Source of the DNA: Saccharofermentans sp.
GTDB taxonomy: Bacteria; Bacillota; Clostridia; Saccharofermentanales; Saccharofermentanaceae
Length of the DNA: 52,387 nt
Direction of reading: 5' to 3'
Assembly: GCA_024682215.1 (NCBI GenBank)
Contig: JAIKZM010000199.1
Span: forward strand, 1 to 52,387
This document shows, piece by piece, positions 32,518 through 40,840 of this stretch (its first letter is position 1; each line of letters starts with the position of its first letter). The notes under the pieces were generated by a model, which was not told the DNA's origin, did no database searches, and saw nothing but the letters and a program-made list of their open reading frames with translations. Made by a program: the position numbers and the translations under genes.

Positions 32518-32790
32518 TTATTCGCGTCCGCTGAAAAACTCAGCCCAGTAAGGCTCTTCAGCATCAAAGATCTCTTTTTCTTCTTTTGAAAGTTTAGAGG
32601 GATAATCACTGAACAGATTATAAACAGTCTCTCCATCGAACGTGAATAATCTGGTACCCCTCATTCCGGGTGTATCCAGCCATTTTACTTTCTTTTCTTT
32701 CTGTTCAGATTCTTCAAGCTGCTCAGTCTGCTCATTCTGTTCTTCAGGAGCATTCATCTCATTCTTTTCATTATCGGATTCATTTGACAT
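32518..32790 (-). CDS. Small acidic protein, putative immunity or chaperone
   Basis: About 90 residues with no family I recognise. The first 40 residues are Glu/Gln/Asn-rich and disordered; the rest (VKWLDTPGMRGTRLFTFDG onward) looks folded, with aromatic residues. It overlaps the stop of the Cys/His effector gene and ends 20 bases before the second effector gene. I chose the ATG at 32790, nine bases after GGAG; another ATG lies two codons earlier and a GTG further up. Position suggests immunity to the effector at 32780-34390, but its size would also suit a secretion chaperone. Confidence 0.55.
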   Translation of the reverse strand: MSNESDNEKNEMNAPEEQNEQTEQLEESEQKEKKVKWLDTPGMRGTRLFTFDGETVYNLFSDYPSKLSKEEKEIFDAEEPYWAEFFSGRE

Positions 32791-34390
32791 CGCCATGTAC
32801 TCCCTTTCTCTGTCTGCTTTCACTTGTATTTATATAACCAAGAACATCTATGAACTCTTTAGATCTCCCGAGCGAAGAAGTTTCAATAAGGAAATTACCG
32901 CATTCAAAGCCCTTGTGTACAGAAGCTCCGAACCTGCATTCAAGCTCTCTGTTATCTAAAGAATGCCAGCCGTTACGTTTCGGATCATGCGATTGAAGTT
33001 CCAGATATTCAACTCGTCCATTATTATTCCTTACAATGGCTGCATGCTGGCCGCATGCCAAATAGTAATCTTTTCCGGGTTCCATACGGGTAAACAATTT
33101 TTGTGCGCACTCAAAGTCATTACGGCCATTAATAACGTGTGATTCTACACCCGGCAGATTGGCAACCTTTTGGATATTCTGATCCATTGAGAAGAAATTA
33201 CGGCTTAAGCCGTCACGGAAATCATGAACATCATAGCCTTCTTTACATCCGATATAGGCGAATGCCAACGAAGAACAGGAACCCTTGGTCTCATCTCCGC
33301 CTCCCAGATCAGCAATAATCTGTTCCTGTGTCCTCGGATGATCACACATCTCAATTCTGCGGTGAGCTACATGTGAACCTTCAAGGACATTTATCATGGA
33401 GGTATGCTGAACGGAAGTCTTTCCGACTCTCTTTTCTATCAAGCCGGCATACTTATCAGGAAATGCATATTTCTGCAATTCCTGCCAAACAGGGTCCTTT
33501 GAAAACACATCATAGTCATCAGGGCCATATCCATGTTCTTCCATGTACTGAGCAAGTAGTTCAACAGCATCTTCCGGTGACATCGCCAGCATTTCGTCGT
33601 CAGGATAAGCTGCCTTATGAAGCGCTCGCCAAACAGGATCGTTGATAAACAGCGCATAGTCACCCGGGCCGTATCCCATCTTAGCCATATATGCAGCAAG
33701 ATCATCCAATGCCTGACTGCTGTCGATAAGACCCGGTCTGGCGCCTAATGAACCATGTTTGTCAGCATTCCGCTGGTTATTTGCTACGTCAAAGAAATTC
33801 AATAAAGAACCGGAACCCGATCTGTTGCTGCGCGCACTGCCGCCGGCATAGCCTGCAGATCCCCAGGCAGCAGCAGGGACACTTCCGCCCAGGATACTTG
33901 CTGCAGCACCTAATTGATTAAGACTTACCTGGAATTGATTTGCAGCATTTGCAGCAACATTTCCGTAGTCACCGCCAAAAGATGATATCAACGCGATATT
34001 CTTGCTTGCACGTGTGGCTGAATCCTGAATATCATCAAGTGTCGACTGCTCTTCACGTTCTATCCTTTCGAGTTCTGCCGTAGCTTCCCTCTGCTGGGAT
34101 GCAAGCTCGTTGTCTTCGCTTCTTAATTCATTGATAACGTTTTCTGTTTCACGGACAGCAGCACGGAGCTTATCATATGTCGCCCTTGTTTCAGCATCAT
34201 CCATGTCACCGTATTGTCTGACATAATCCAATTCGACCATCAGAGACTGCAGTCTGTAGTTCTGCGTTTCAATCGCATTCTGAACACGTATCCTGTCAGC
34301 TTTTATCCTTTCAAGCCTGGCACGGACATTTAACTCGGATTGCTTTAATCCTTCAGCCTTACTTATGTATTCCCTAGCTGTAAGTTTCAA
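32780..34390 (-). CDS. Effector-like protein with C-terminal Cys/His papain-like domain
   Basis: 536 residues. Residues 1-135 are coiled coil and 136-220 are Gly/Ala/Ser-rich, matching the metalloprotease effector, including NFFDVANNQRNA and GSLGAR. Two tandem copies of a 32-residue unit follow, at 234-265 and 282-313 (YMxxxGYGPxDYxxFxxDPVW). The C-terminal domain has Cys372 (GSCSSLAFAY), His449 (CGQHAAIVR) and a later polar ELQSHDP, in the order Cys-His-Asp/Gln of papain-like peptidases, deamidases or transglutaminases. The exact activity is unknown. It starts at TTG behind AAGGAG. There is no signal peptide. I infer a toxin of the adjacent export system. Confidence 0.7.
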   Translation of the reverse strand: MKLTAREYISKAEGLKQSELNVRARLERIKADRIRVQNAIETQNYRLQSLMVELDYVRQYGDMDDAETRATYDKLRAAVRETENVINELRSEDNELASQQREATAELERIEREEQSTLDDIQDSATRASKNIALISSFGGDYGNVAANAANQFQVSLNQLGAAASILGGSVPAAAWGSAGYAGGSARSNRSGSGSLLNFFDVANNQRNADKHGSLGARPGLIDSSQALDDLAAYMAKMGYGPGDYALFINDPVWRALHKAAYPDDEMLAMSPEDAVELLAQYMEEHGYGPDDYDVFSKDPVWQELQKYAFPDKYAGLIEKRVGKTSVQHTSMINVLEGSHVAHRRIEMCDHPRTQEQIIADLGGGDETKGSCSSLAFAYIGCKEGYDVHDFRDGLSRNFFSMDQNIQKVANLPGVESHVINGRNDFECAQKLFTRMEPGKDYYLACGQHAAIVRNNNGRVEYLELQSHDPKRNGWHSLDNRELECRFGASVHKGFECGNFLIETSSLGRSKEFIDVLGYINTSESRQRKGVHGDVK

Positions 34391-34411
34391 TTAAGGCTCC
34401 TTAACACTTAA

Positions 34412-37400
34412 TTATCTGCTCAGATAAGAATCTACGGTCTTCCAGGAATCACGGCTAACATTATCAAAGTAACGTGTTCTGACATCCTTTATAGCCACAC
34501 AAGTATCCTTTATGGATGAGTTCAAATACACGCGGTAAGATCCCTTGAGCTTCATGCCGAGTTCGATAATGATCGAATAGAAAAGTTCGATATTATCGGC
34601 AAACAGATCCTTGTCAGCATAGTCACAGCATATATCAAAACACTTATAATATGCATTCTGATAGTTGCGGCATATATCGGTCACCTGATCAACCGTAAGA
34701 TGGCCATACACATTATTAACTTCAGCCAATGTATCATTCAGTTTGCTTCGTGCGTCCGAATAGAAGATCTCATTGATCTCAATGCGTGTGAAGCCTTTGC
34801 AGAGCGATACGATCCGGTCATAATCCTTAACACCTGAAAGTTCAGCCGTTGTATCCTTTTTCCAGGAAACATATTTGGCAACGTCTTCACTTACCTTCCT
34901 GACAGATTCATGCATGAAATGAGCTAACAGGTCAGTTTGCTTAAAGTACTTTAAACCTTCAAACAGCTCGCAATACTTGGAAATGATCAGTGCCTGCAGA
35001 ACAGGCTTGTTCTCACTATAACCATCAGCAACCTTCATCCAATCAAAATAGGTCTTAGAATAATCATTTGCTATTTCAGTGATCAGATCCTGGTCAAACT
35101 TCTGGTTCTGCCAGTCAATTGAATCGATAAGTTTCTTATGCAGTTTATTAAAACCGTCAACTATCTCAAGGCCGCGCATTGCATAGCAGCGTTCCCTGAG
35201 CGGAGCATAAAACTCTGTTTTGGAAAGTGCGCCATCCGGTTCTGCAGATTCATAGTTCACATAAAGCGCGATGGCTTTCCTTACCAGTTCTGTTTTTTCA
35301 AGAAGATTCTCTACACTCTTGTTACCCCACAGATATGTATAGTCAATACATTCAAATATGTGAAGATAGGCTTCGATTATCCTCGCGCTCATCTCGAAAG
35401 CATGAGACTCATAGTTATTGACGATACTGATATTGTTAAAGAACAGATGATTGCATTCCGTAACCAGATTGGAGAGTTTCTTATCAACGGTAATACGCTT
35501 CTCGTCCTTTATAGTATACAGATCCATAAAGACCGACTTCGGATTCGTAAACTGAGACTCCATCTGGTTAATATCAACCAATACATCAGACCTGTTAGGC
35601 GCAGAAAAATAGCTACGCTTATATCTCTGTATCTTCTCGATCCACTTCTTGCCTTCAACGAAAGAAGGAACGATGTGATTCTTATTCAGATCACCAAACT
35701 GCGCATAAAGCGATGAGTAAGCCGAGACAACACGCTGAAGGATGATATTCTTGCTTCGGGAAAGCAGATCCTTATATACAGGATAATCTTTTATGATGCC
35801 GTAAAGTTCAGCATCGCTCGGCGAATCGTAAACAGAATCAAAGTATGCACCGATAAGATCAGAATCCTGAACATTCTCATCTTCCGGCACACCTATCCTG
35901 AGATAATCAATTAGCTCATCAGAAGCTGACTGACAATACTCTTCAGTTGATTTCTGCCATTTTCCGATCGACATCTTAAATGGCTTAAGAATTCCCTCAT
36001 AAAAGACCAAAGCTTCACCCGGCATGAACACGCTCTGTTCAGCAAGCTGATCAGGCGATGCGCACATAGTGCTTCCGAGCAGTTCTCGGTCATCACTTGC
36101 GGTGATCCTGTGTCCGATCTTAAGACCGGTATTCTTCAAGACTTCCGGAGCCATAACCGTAGGCAGCTGGTCTGCGATCACGATACCCTCATCAAGAGCA
36201 CGGACTTCAGCAAGCATCTTTACCAGAAATTTAGTTGCAGAAACCTTAGGATCTACCTTATCTCCGATATTTTCTTGCGTCGGACCGATCAGATTATGAG
36301 CTTCTTCATAGAAGATGACATGGTTTATTCCGCGTTTTTTCACAACTGAATCAGTATCCTGTGCAGATTTAAGTTTCTTTATCTTCAACGTCTCGCGGAT
36401 AAGAGTTGAGATCAGGAGCGTCATAAAGTTTGCAGGACCTTCACCCAGAGCTTCAAGTTCAATGATAACCGGTCGTTCTATCCACTCTTCAGGCTTAAAA
36501 CTGGACATCTCAACGTTATAAACGTTTCCGATCTCTCGTTTAAGGAGCGAACCGACACGTACTTCCATGACAGATCTCAGATTACCGAGCGTTTCACCCT
36601 CATAATGCGAATTCTGAACTGCCACATTAAGAGAATCAAACAATTCCTGCATGGTAGGATACGGCAATGTTCCGTCATTACGCGAATTGATATTCCAGCC
36701 TTTTTCCAAGTACACCTGCTCGATACATGTATCGATAAAATGAGGTGACGGCGGCGGAAGTTCAAAAGCTCCGGCAAATACAGCATTCAGATTTGCGATA
36801 TGCTCAGCAAGCGTCAAACCTTGAGGGAACTCAAACGGATTGATATGCAGCGGGAACTTCGAATCGGCTCCCGGCGAAAAGATGCTTATCTCGCGCATAG
36901 CTTCGTTTCCGTTAAGTTTTGAGATCTTTGCAAGGGCTCGGTATTCCTGCTTGGCAGGTTCGAGTACGAGGAACGGTATTCCGAACCTGTTCCACAGCTC
37001 GGTTACAAGATACAGCATTGTATTGGTTTTACCGGCACCGGGAACGCCCGCGATAAAAGCATGTTTTTTCAGCAGCTTTATAGGGAAATTAACCGCATAT
37101 CCTGACTCGGTCATACCAAGGAACAATGTATTCTTGCCTGCATCTTCGAATTCAGGATCCGTTTCCTTAGCGATCTCTATCGTTTCACCCGGATACAGCA
37201 CCGGGAACGAGAACATCGGCCTAATCTCATCGAGAGTATATAAAGAAACATACTCTGACATATAGTTTCCGTTCTGATTGTATGTTGTTCGGTCTACGAC
37301 AACTTCTGAATCATAACTGTAGATCTCATACGAATTAGCTTTAGGATTAAATGTAGAAAGATCCTTTACAAGATAGGATCCGGATTCAACAGCCTCTGCA

Positions 37401-38392
37401 CCGACACTGTCAACGAGCATTACGGAAATATCCTTATGATCAGAAAACGCTATAACGTTCGCAAAGAACTGCGGATATTTCATGTTCTTCTTCGTAATGT
37501 CTTCAATCGATTTCATTACCGTATCGCAGTTATCGTCCCTGCCCTGATCGTGCTGGGACATTCTCTGACGAAGCTCATTAATGGTCGGTGCCATATTGTC
37601 GTTAAACGCTTCGGCAACATCAACTGAAAACAGGTCAATACGGAGAGCTGCGGTTTCATTGTAACCCTCCATAAGCTTCAAAACGTTATATAGTCTTCCG
37701 ACTTCATTCGGGAGCCATTCCATTATCGAATAGATCGGAATGAGTTCATTCTGAGGGTCGTTATACAAACGGTTTAAAGCATATAAGTGATAATCTTTCT
37801 TAGTCAGATAGGAACCATGCTCAAACGTGTAGTCGCAGCCGATACGGCCGTGATTGTCCAAATAGAAAGAATCACTGTTGATCTCGGTTACCTCATTCGA
37901 ACCAGGTTCAACGGAACAGAACAGATATCCGTCTGCACTGACCTGCTTGCGTATCTTGTCATAATCAGAAGGACTGATCGAATTGCTCAGCCTGTATTTC
38001 CTCTTTGTCCCTGAAAGATTAATAAACTGCAGATACCCCTGACTCAATGAATACTCAAGAGAATTGGATATCTCATAACAATAGAAATCATAGTAGGTAC
38101 TCAGGACCGATGTCGTAACAAACTCTCTGATCAGCTCAAGCTTTTCAGGAGACTGCGCAGTTGCATAAAAAATAATCTGAAGGCGCTTTCCTTTCGAAAC
38201 TCCTTCTGCTCCGTCATAAAAATACAACAAGTGGAAAAACACATTGGATTCGACGCCCATCCTGTGCAGCTGACGCAGGAAAACTTCATGTTTAGCAATG
38301 AGATCCTCCTGCCCCGATATATCAAAAACCTTATACTTAGGCATTGTCAGGTCAGGGACCCTGTTCACCTTAAAACACAGGTAGTAATTCAC
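34412..38392 (-). CDS. HerA/VirB4-like P-loop ATPase, 1326 residues
   Basis: The central domain is of the HerA/DUF87/VirB4 type: Walker A AGVPGAGKTNTM near 445-455, the companion VLEPAKQEYRAL, Walker B HVIFYEEAHNL near 692-700, and the conserved late block IADQLPTVMAPEVLKNTG with GHRITASDDRELL. About 440 residues precede it with no domain I recognise, and about 450 mostly helical residues follow. Such hexameric ATPases pump DNA or drive protein export. Here it sits between small membrane or helical proteins and two effectors, which favours export. The start is GTG at 38392; no ATG in frame is better placed. Confidence 0.8.
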   Translation of the reverse strand: MNYYLCFKVNRVPDLTMPKYKVFDISGQEDLIAKHEVFLRQLHRMGVESNVFFHLLYFYDGAEGVSKGKRLQIIFYATAQSPEKLELIREFVTTSVLSTYYDFYCYEISNSLEYSLSQGYLQFINLSGTKRKYRLSNSISPSDYDKIRKQVSADGYLFCSVEPGSNEVTEINSDSFYLDNHGRIGCDYTFEHGSYLTKKDYHLYALNRLYNDPQNELIPIYSIMEWLPNEVGRLYNVLKLMEGYNETAALRIDLFSVDVAEAFNDNMAPTINELRQRMSQHDQGRDDNCDTVMKSIEDITKKNMKYPQFFANVIAFSDHKDISVMLVDSVGAEAVESGSYLVKDLSTFNPKANSYEIYSYDSEVVVDRTTYNQNGNYMSEYVSLYTLDEIRPMFSFPVLYPGETIEIAKETDPEFEDAGKNTLFLGMTESGYAVNFPIKLLKKHAFIAGVPGAGKTNTMLYLVTELWNRFGIPFLVLEPAKQEYRALAKISKLNGNEAMREISIFSPGADSKFPLHINPFEFPQGLTLAEHIANLNAVFAGAFELPPPSPHFIDTCIEQVYLEKGWNINSRNDGTLPYPTMQELFDSLNVAVQNSHYEGETLGNLRSVMEVRVGSLLKREIGNVYNVEMSSFKPEEWIERPVIIELEALGEGPANFMTLLISTLIRETLKIKKLKSAQDTDSVVKKRGINHVIFYEEAHNLIGPTQENIGDKVDPKVSATKFLVKMLAEVRALDEGIVIADQLPTVMAPEVLKNTGLKIGHRITASDDRELLGSTMCASPDQLAEQSVFMPGEALVFYEGILKPFKMSIGKWQKSTEEYCQSASDELIDYLRIGVPEDENVQDSDLIGAYFDSVYDSPSDAELYGIIKDYPVYKDLLSRSKNIILQRVVSAYSSLYAQFGDLNKNHIVPSFVEGKKWIEKIQRYKRSYFSAPNRSDVLVDINQMESQFTNPKSVFMDLYTIKDEKRITVDKKLSNLVTECNHLFFNNISIVNNYESHAFEMSARIIEAYLHIFECIDYTYLWGNKSVENLLEKTELVRKAIALYVNYESAEPDGALSKTEFYAPLRERCYAMRGLEIVDGFNKLHKKLIDSIDWQNQKFDQDLITEIANDYSKTYFDWMKVADGYSENKPVLQALIISKYCELFEGLKYFKQTDLLAHFMHESVRKVSEDVAKYVSWKKDTTAELSGVKDYDRIVSLCKGFTRIEINEIFYSDARSKLNDTLAEVNNVYGHLTVDQVTDICRNYQNAYYKCFDICCDYADKDLFADNIELFYSIIIELGMKLKGSYRVYLNSSIKDTCVAIKDVRTRYFDNVSRDSWKTVDSYLSR

Positions 38393-38418
38393 AATATGTC
38401 ATCCTCTCTATACTACTA

Positions 38419-38895
38419 TCAGAACATTCCTTCCAGTCTTCCGACCATATCATTTGCTTTACCGGAGAACTCGTTACTGAGAGTATCAGCCGTGTTTCTG
38501 GCTTCTTCGAATTGACTAGCATGCTCATTAAACTCACCCTGAGCAGTGCTTCCGACACTGGAATAATCACCTACAGCATCAGAAACCTTATTGGCGTTTT
38601 CTCTTTCGGTACTGCTATATGTATCAGCAGCTTCCGCATTTTCCGTGAAAGAACCTGTTACATCATCCATAGGTTTTTCAATGGTGGTTTCAGCCTGTTC
38701 AGAAGCAACTTCCTTGGCGCTCTCAGTAGCTGCTTCCTGGATAGCTCCGGCATCTTCATCAAAAATATCGAGGCCATCGAGAGCACCCTTGAATTCCTGA
38801 GCTTCTTCGAGCTTCTGATTGCCTTCTGAAACCACGTTATCACCTTCGCCTTTTAACTCGTCATTTCTCTTAGAAATTTCTTCAAGTTTGCCCAT
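38419..38895 (-). CDS. All-helical 158-residue protein, possible ESX-like substrate
   Basis: I do not recognise the family. The sequence is rich in Glu, Ala, Asn and Ser with no Cys or Trp and no signal peptide, and should form long amphipathic helices (KLEEISKRNDELKGEGDNV at the start; FEEARNTADTLSNEFSG near the end). It lacks a WxG motif, so it is not a canonical EsxA/WXG100 protein, although size, composition and position next to two ATPases would suit a structural secreted protein. AGGAGG precedes the ATG. The next gene is the HerA-like ATPase. Confidence 0.65.
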   Translation of the reverse strand: MGKLEEISKRNDELKGEGDNVVSEGNQKLEEAQEFKGALDGLDIFDEDAGAIQEAATESAKEVASEQAETTIEKPMDDVTGSFTENAEAADTYSSTERENANKVSDAVGDYSSVGSTAQGEFNEHASQFEEARNTADTLSNEFSGKANDMVGRLEGMF

Positions 38896-38910
38896 GGTAC
38901 GCCTCCTATA

Positions 38911-39189
38911 TCATCTATTGTATTTTGTTATCCACTTTCTTACGTTTTTCTCCATGGTCGACCTCTTTGTAACATAGCAACCATACAGATATCCCAAACC
39001 GCCGCCGATAAGGACAAGCACGATCGCAATCGTTGTATATGTGCCGCCTCTGAACGGACTGAACCCGTTGCCCCCGGCTGCGTTGAACGATGCAATGATA
39101 AGTGAAATTCCCAGGATTACGACTGACAGCAATCCGCCAAACACAATCCCTACCAATAAGTCTCTGACTCTCTCTAGTGTGTTTTCCAT
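38911..39189 (-). CDS. Small membrane protein with two transmembrane helices
   Basis: 92 residues with hydrophobic helices at about 12-34 and 52-72 joined by a Gly-rich loop (NAAGGNGFSPFRGG). The last 20 residues are basic. It has no family I recognise. It lies 15 bases before the helical protein and 19 bases after the anchored CxxC-repeat protein, clearly inside the operon. A role as a membrane component of the export machine is inferred from place and topology. Confidence 0.65.
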   Translation of the reverse strand: MENTLERVRDLLVGIVFGGLLSVVILGISLIIASFNAAGGNGFSPFRGGTYTTIAIVLVLIGGGLGYLYGCYVTKRSTMEKNVRKWITKYNR

Positions 39190-39208
39190 AACATAGCCTC
39201 TTAACTAA

Positions 39209-40840
39209 TCAGTTGTTTTCAGTATTCTGACCGCCCGGTCCAAAATCCGGATCAACAGGCGCCTGGACAGGAACGTCCTGTCTGCTGATCAGAGCTTCGA
39301 TCTCCTCATCAGTTACCGATTCCTTCTTGAAAATCCTTATGATGCTCGAGAAAGCAAGGGGAAGATTGTTTAGTTTCAATGTAATGATGATAGATCCGAT
39401 GCCTGCGATGATGATGACAGAAGCAAATACTACCAACGGTTTCAGCCAATCTGTAGGGTAAATATCCTCTGAATCTTTATAACCGCAAACATTACATGTA
39501 CGTTCTCTGTGAATCGGGTTATTCCAAAAACTTCCGCTAACGTTCTTCCAATTTCCGTAATCGTGAGGAATGATATCCAGTTCCTGTCTCTCCAACACCT
39601 CTCCGCAAACAGAACACTTAAGGACTTTGGTTCCCTTCTCCTCGCATGTCGGCTCTTTTTCAGTCACCCATTTATCTGAAGAAGTATGCGGGAGTTTGGG
39701 AATAGCCCTGGATTCGCAAGGTTTTCCGCAGACAGTACAATGCTGAACATCTGCGCCTTCTTCAGCACATGTGGAATCATGGTCTCTTACCCACTTTCCA
39801 TCCGGCTTATGTCCTAATGCCGGAATTACTTCTGTTTCAATCTCTTCACCGCACAAAGTGCATCTGCGCACTTTTTTACCTTCTGTATCACATGTCGGCT
39901 GCTGAGCCGTTTCCCAATCGGATAAAACATGCTCATGGAACTTAAGGATCGTGTCAGTAACTGAAACATAGCAAGAATCGTCTGTTTCATTAAACAAAGA
40001 GATCTTAAGCACTTTACCATTCTTTACATTGATCTTGAAAGCTTTGGCATCTGAAGTCTTCTTAATGCCCTTAAGCCTGTAAACCTCTTTGTCGTCCAAA
40101 TAGAAGATTATCGTTCCTCTGGAATCACTGTCCATATAAGACGATGCAACTATCGTTCCGGAAAGTTCAACGAACTTACCGCCAAGATTTAGCATTGCAT
40201 ACGCTTCGTGACTCTTAACGCTGGACTTGAAAAGTAGTTCACCATTATGAAGATCGCCGCGGGGATCGATAGTAAGAGCCTTTGAAGTATTACAGTACTT
40301 ACTGTCGATCATAACCTGGTCATACAGACTTGATCTGACCGGATAGATCGAAGCCTTATCGATTTTGTTAAAACGTGAATTTACGAAATAAATGCATCTG
40401 CCGGAATTACCAATGACTTTAGTCTTGATCGTAAGGGTACCCACTCCGGAAACATCGATAGTGAAGTTTTCAGGAGCTTTCTGCCTGGTATAATCGGTCA
40501 GACTGTATTTCAGTACTCCGTCAGCAAAGATTCCGACATCGATAACGCTTCCGCTAGCTTCGTCGTTGGAACTCACTATCGTTCCTTCGAACGTCGAATA
40601 TGCACCGTTAAGGTCATAAGAAATGAAACCGTCTTTATCTGCTCTGAACTCAACGATATTGCTGGCATAACCATTTCCGTACGAGTCGGTAAAAGCCTCG
40701 GCATTTACCTTTGCATTATCGGATTCAATAACATGCATATCGACCATTGATACAGTCGTATCAGCAAAAGAAGACATCGCAGATGCAGCGATCATACAGA
40801 AGACAGAAACTATTACCAAGATTTTTTTAAACTTACGCAT
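39209..40840 (-). CDS. Secreted, membrane-anchored protein with CxxC repeats
   Basis: 543 residues. A signal peptide (basic MRKFKK, hydrophobic core, cleavage near SSFA/DTT at about 26) is followed by a beta-rich region to about 300. Then come four Cys modules of the type CxxxG...CxxCG (CDTEGKKVRRCTLCG, CAEEGADVQHCTVCG, CEEKGTKVLKCSVCG, RERTCNVCG), one transmembrane helix near 469-490 and a cytosolic tail of about 53 residues. The Cys modules resemble repeats common in surface proteins of gut clostridia. I start it at the ATG at 40840, with GGAGG seven bases upstream; it overlaps the FtsK-like gene by eight bases. Confidence 0.75.
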   Translation of the reverse strand: MRKFKKILVIVSVFCMIAASAMSSFADTTVSMVDMHVIESDNAKVNAEAFTDSYGNGYASNIVEFRADKDGFISYDLNGAYSTFEGTIVSSNDEASGSVIDVGIFADGVLKYSLTDYTRQKAPENFTIDVSGVGTLTIKTKVIGNSGRCIYFVNSRFNKIDKASIYPVRSSLYDQVMIDSKYCNTSKALTIDPRGDLHNGELLFKSSVKSHEAYAMLNLGGKFVELSGTIVASSYMDSDSRGTIIFYLDDKEVYRLKGIKKTSDAKAFKINVKNGKVLKISLFNETDDSCYVSVTDTILKFHEHVLSDWETAQQPTCDTEGKKVRRCTLCGEEIETEVIPALGHKPDGKWVRDHDSTCAEEGADVQHCTVCGKPCESRAIPKLPHTSSDKWVTEKEPTCEEKGTKVLKCSVCGEVLERQELDIIPHDYGNWKNVSGSFWNNPIHRERTCNVCGYKDSEDIYPTDWLKPLVVFASVIIIAGIGSIIITLKLNNLPLAFSSIIRIFKKESVTDEEIEALISRQDVPVQAPVDPDFGPGGQNTENN

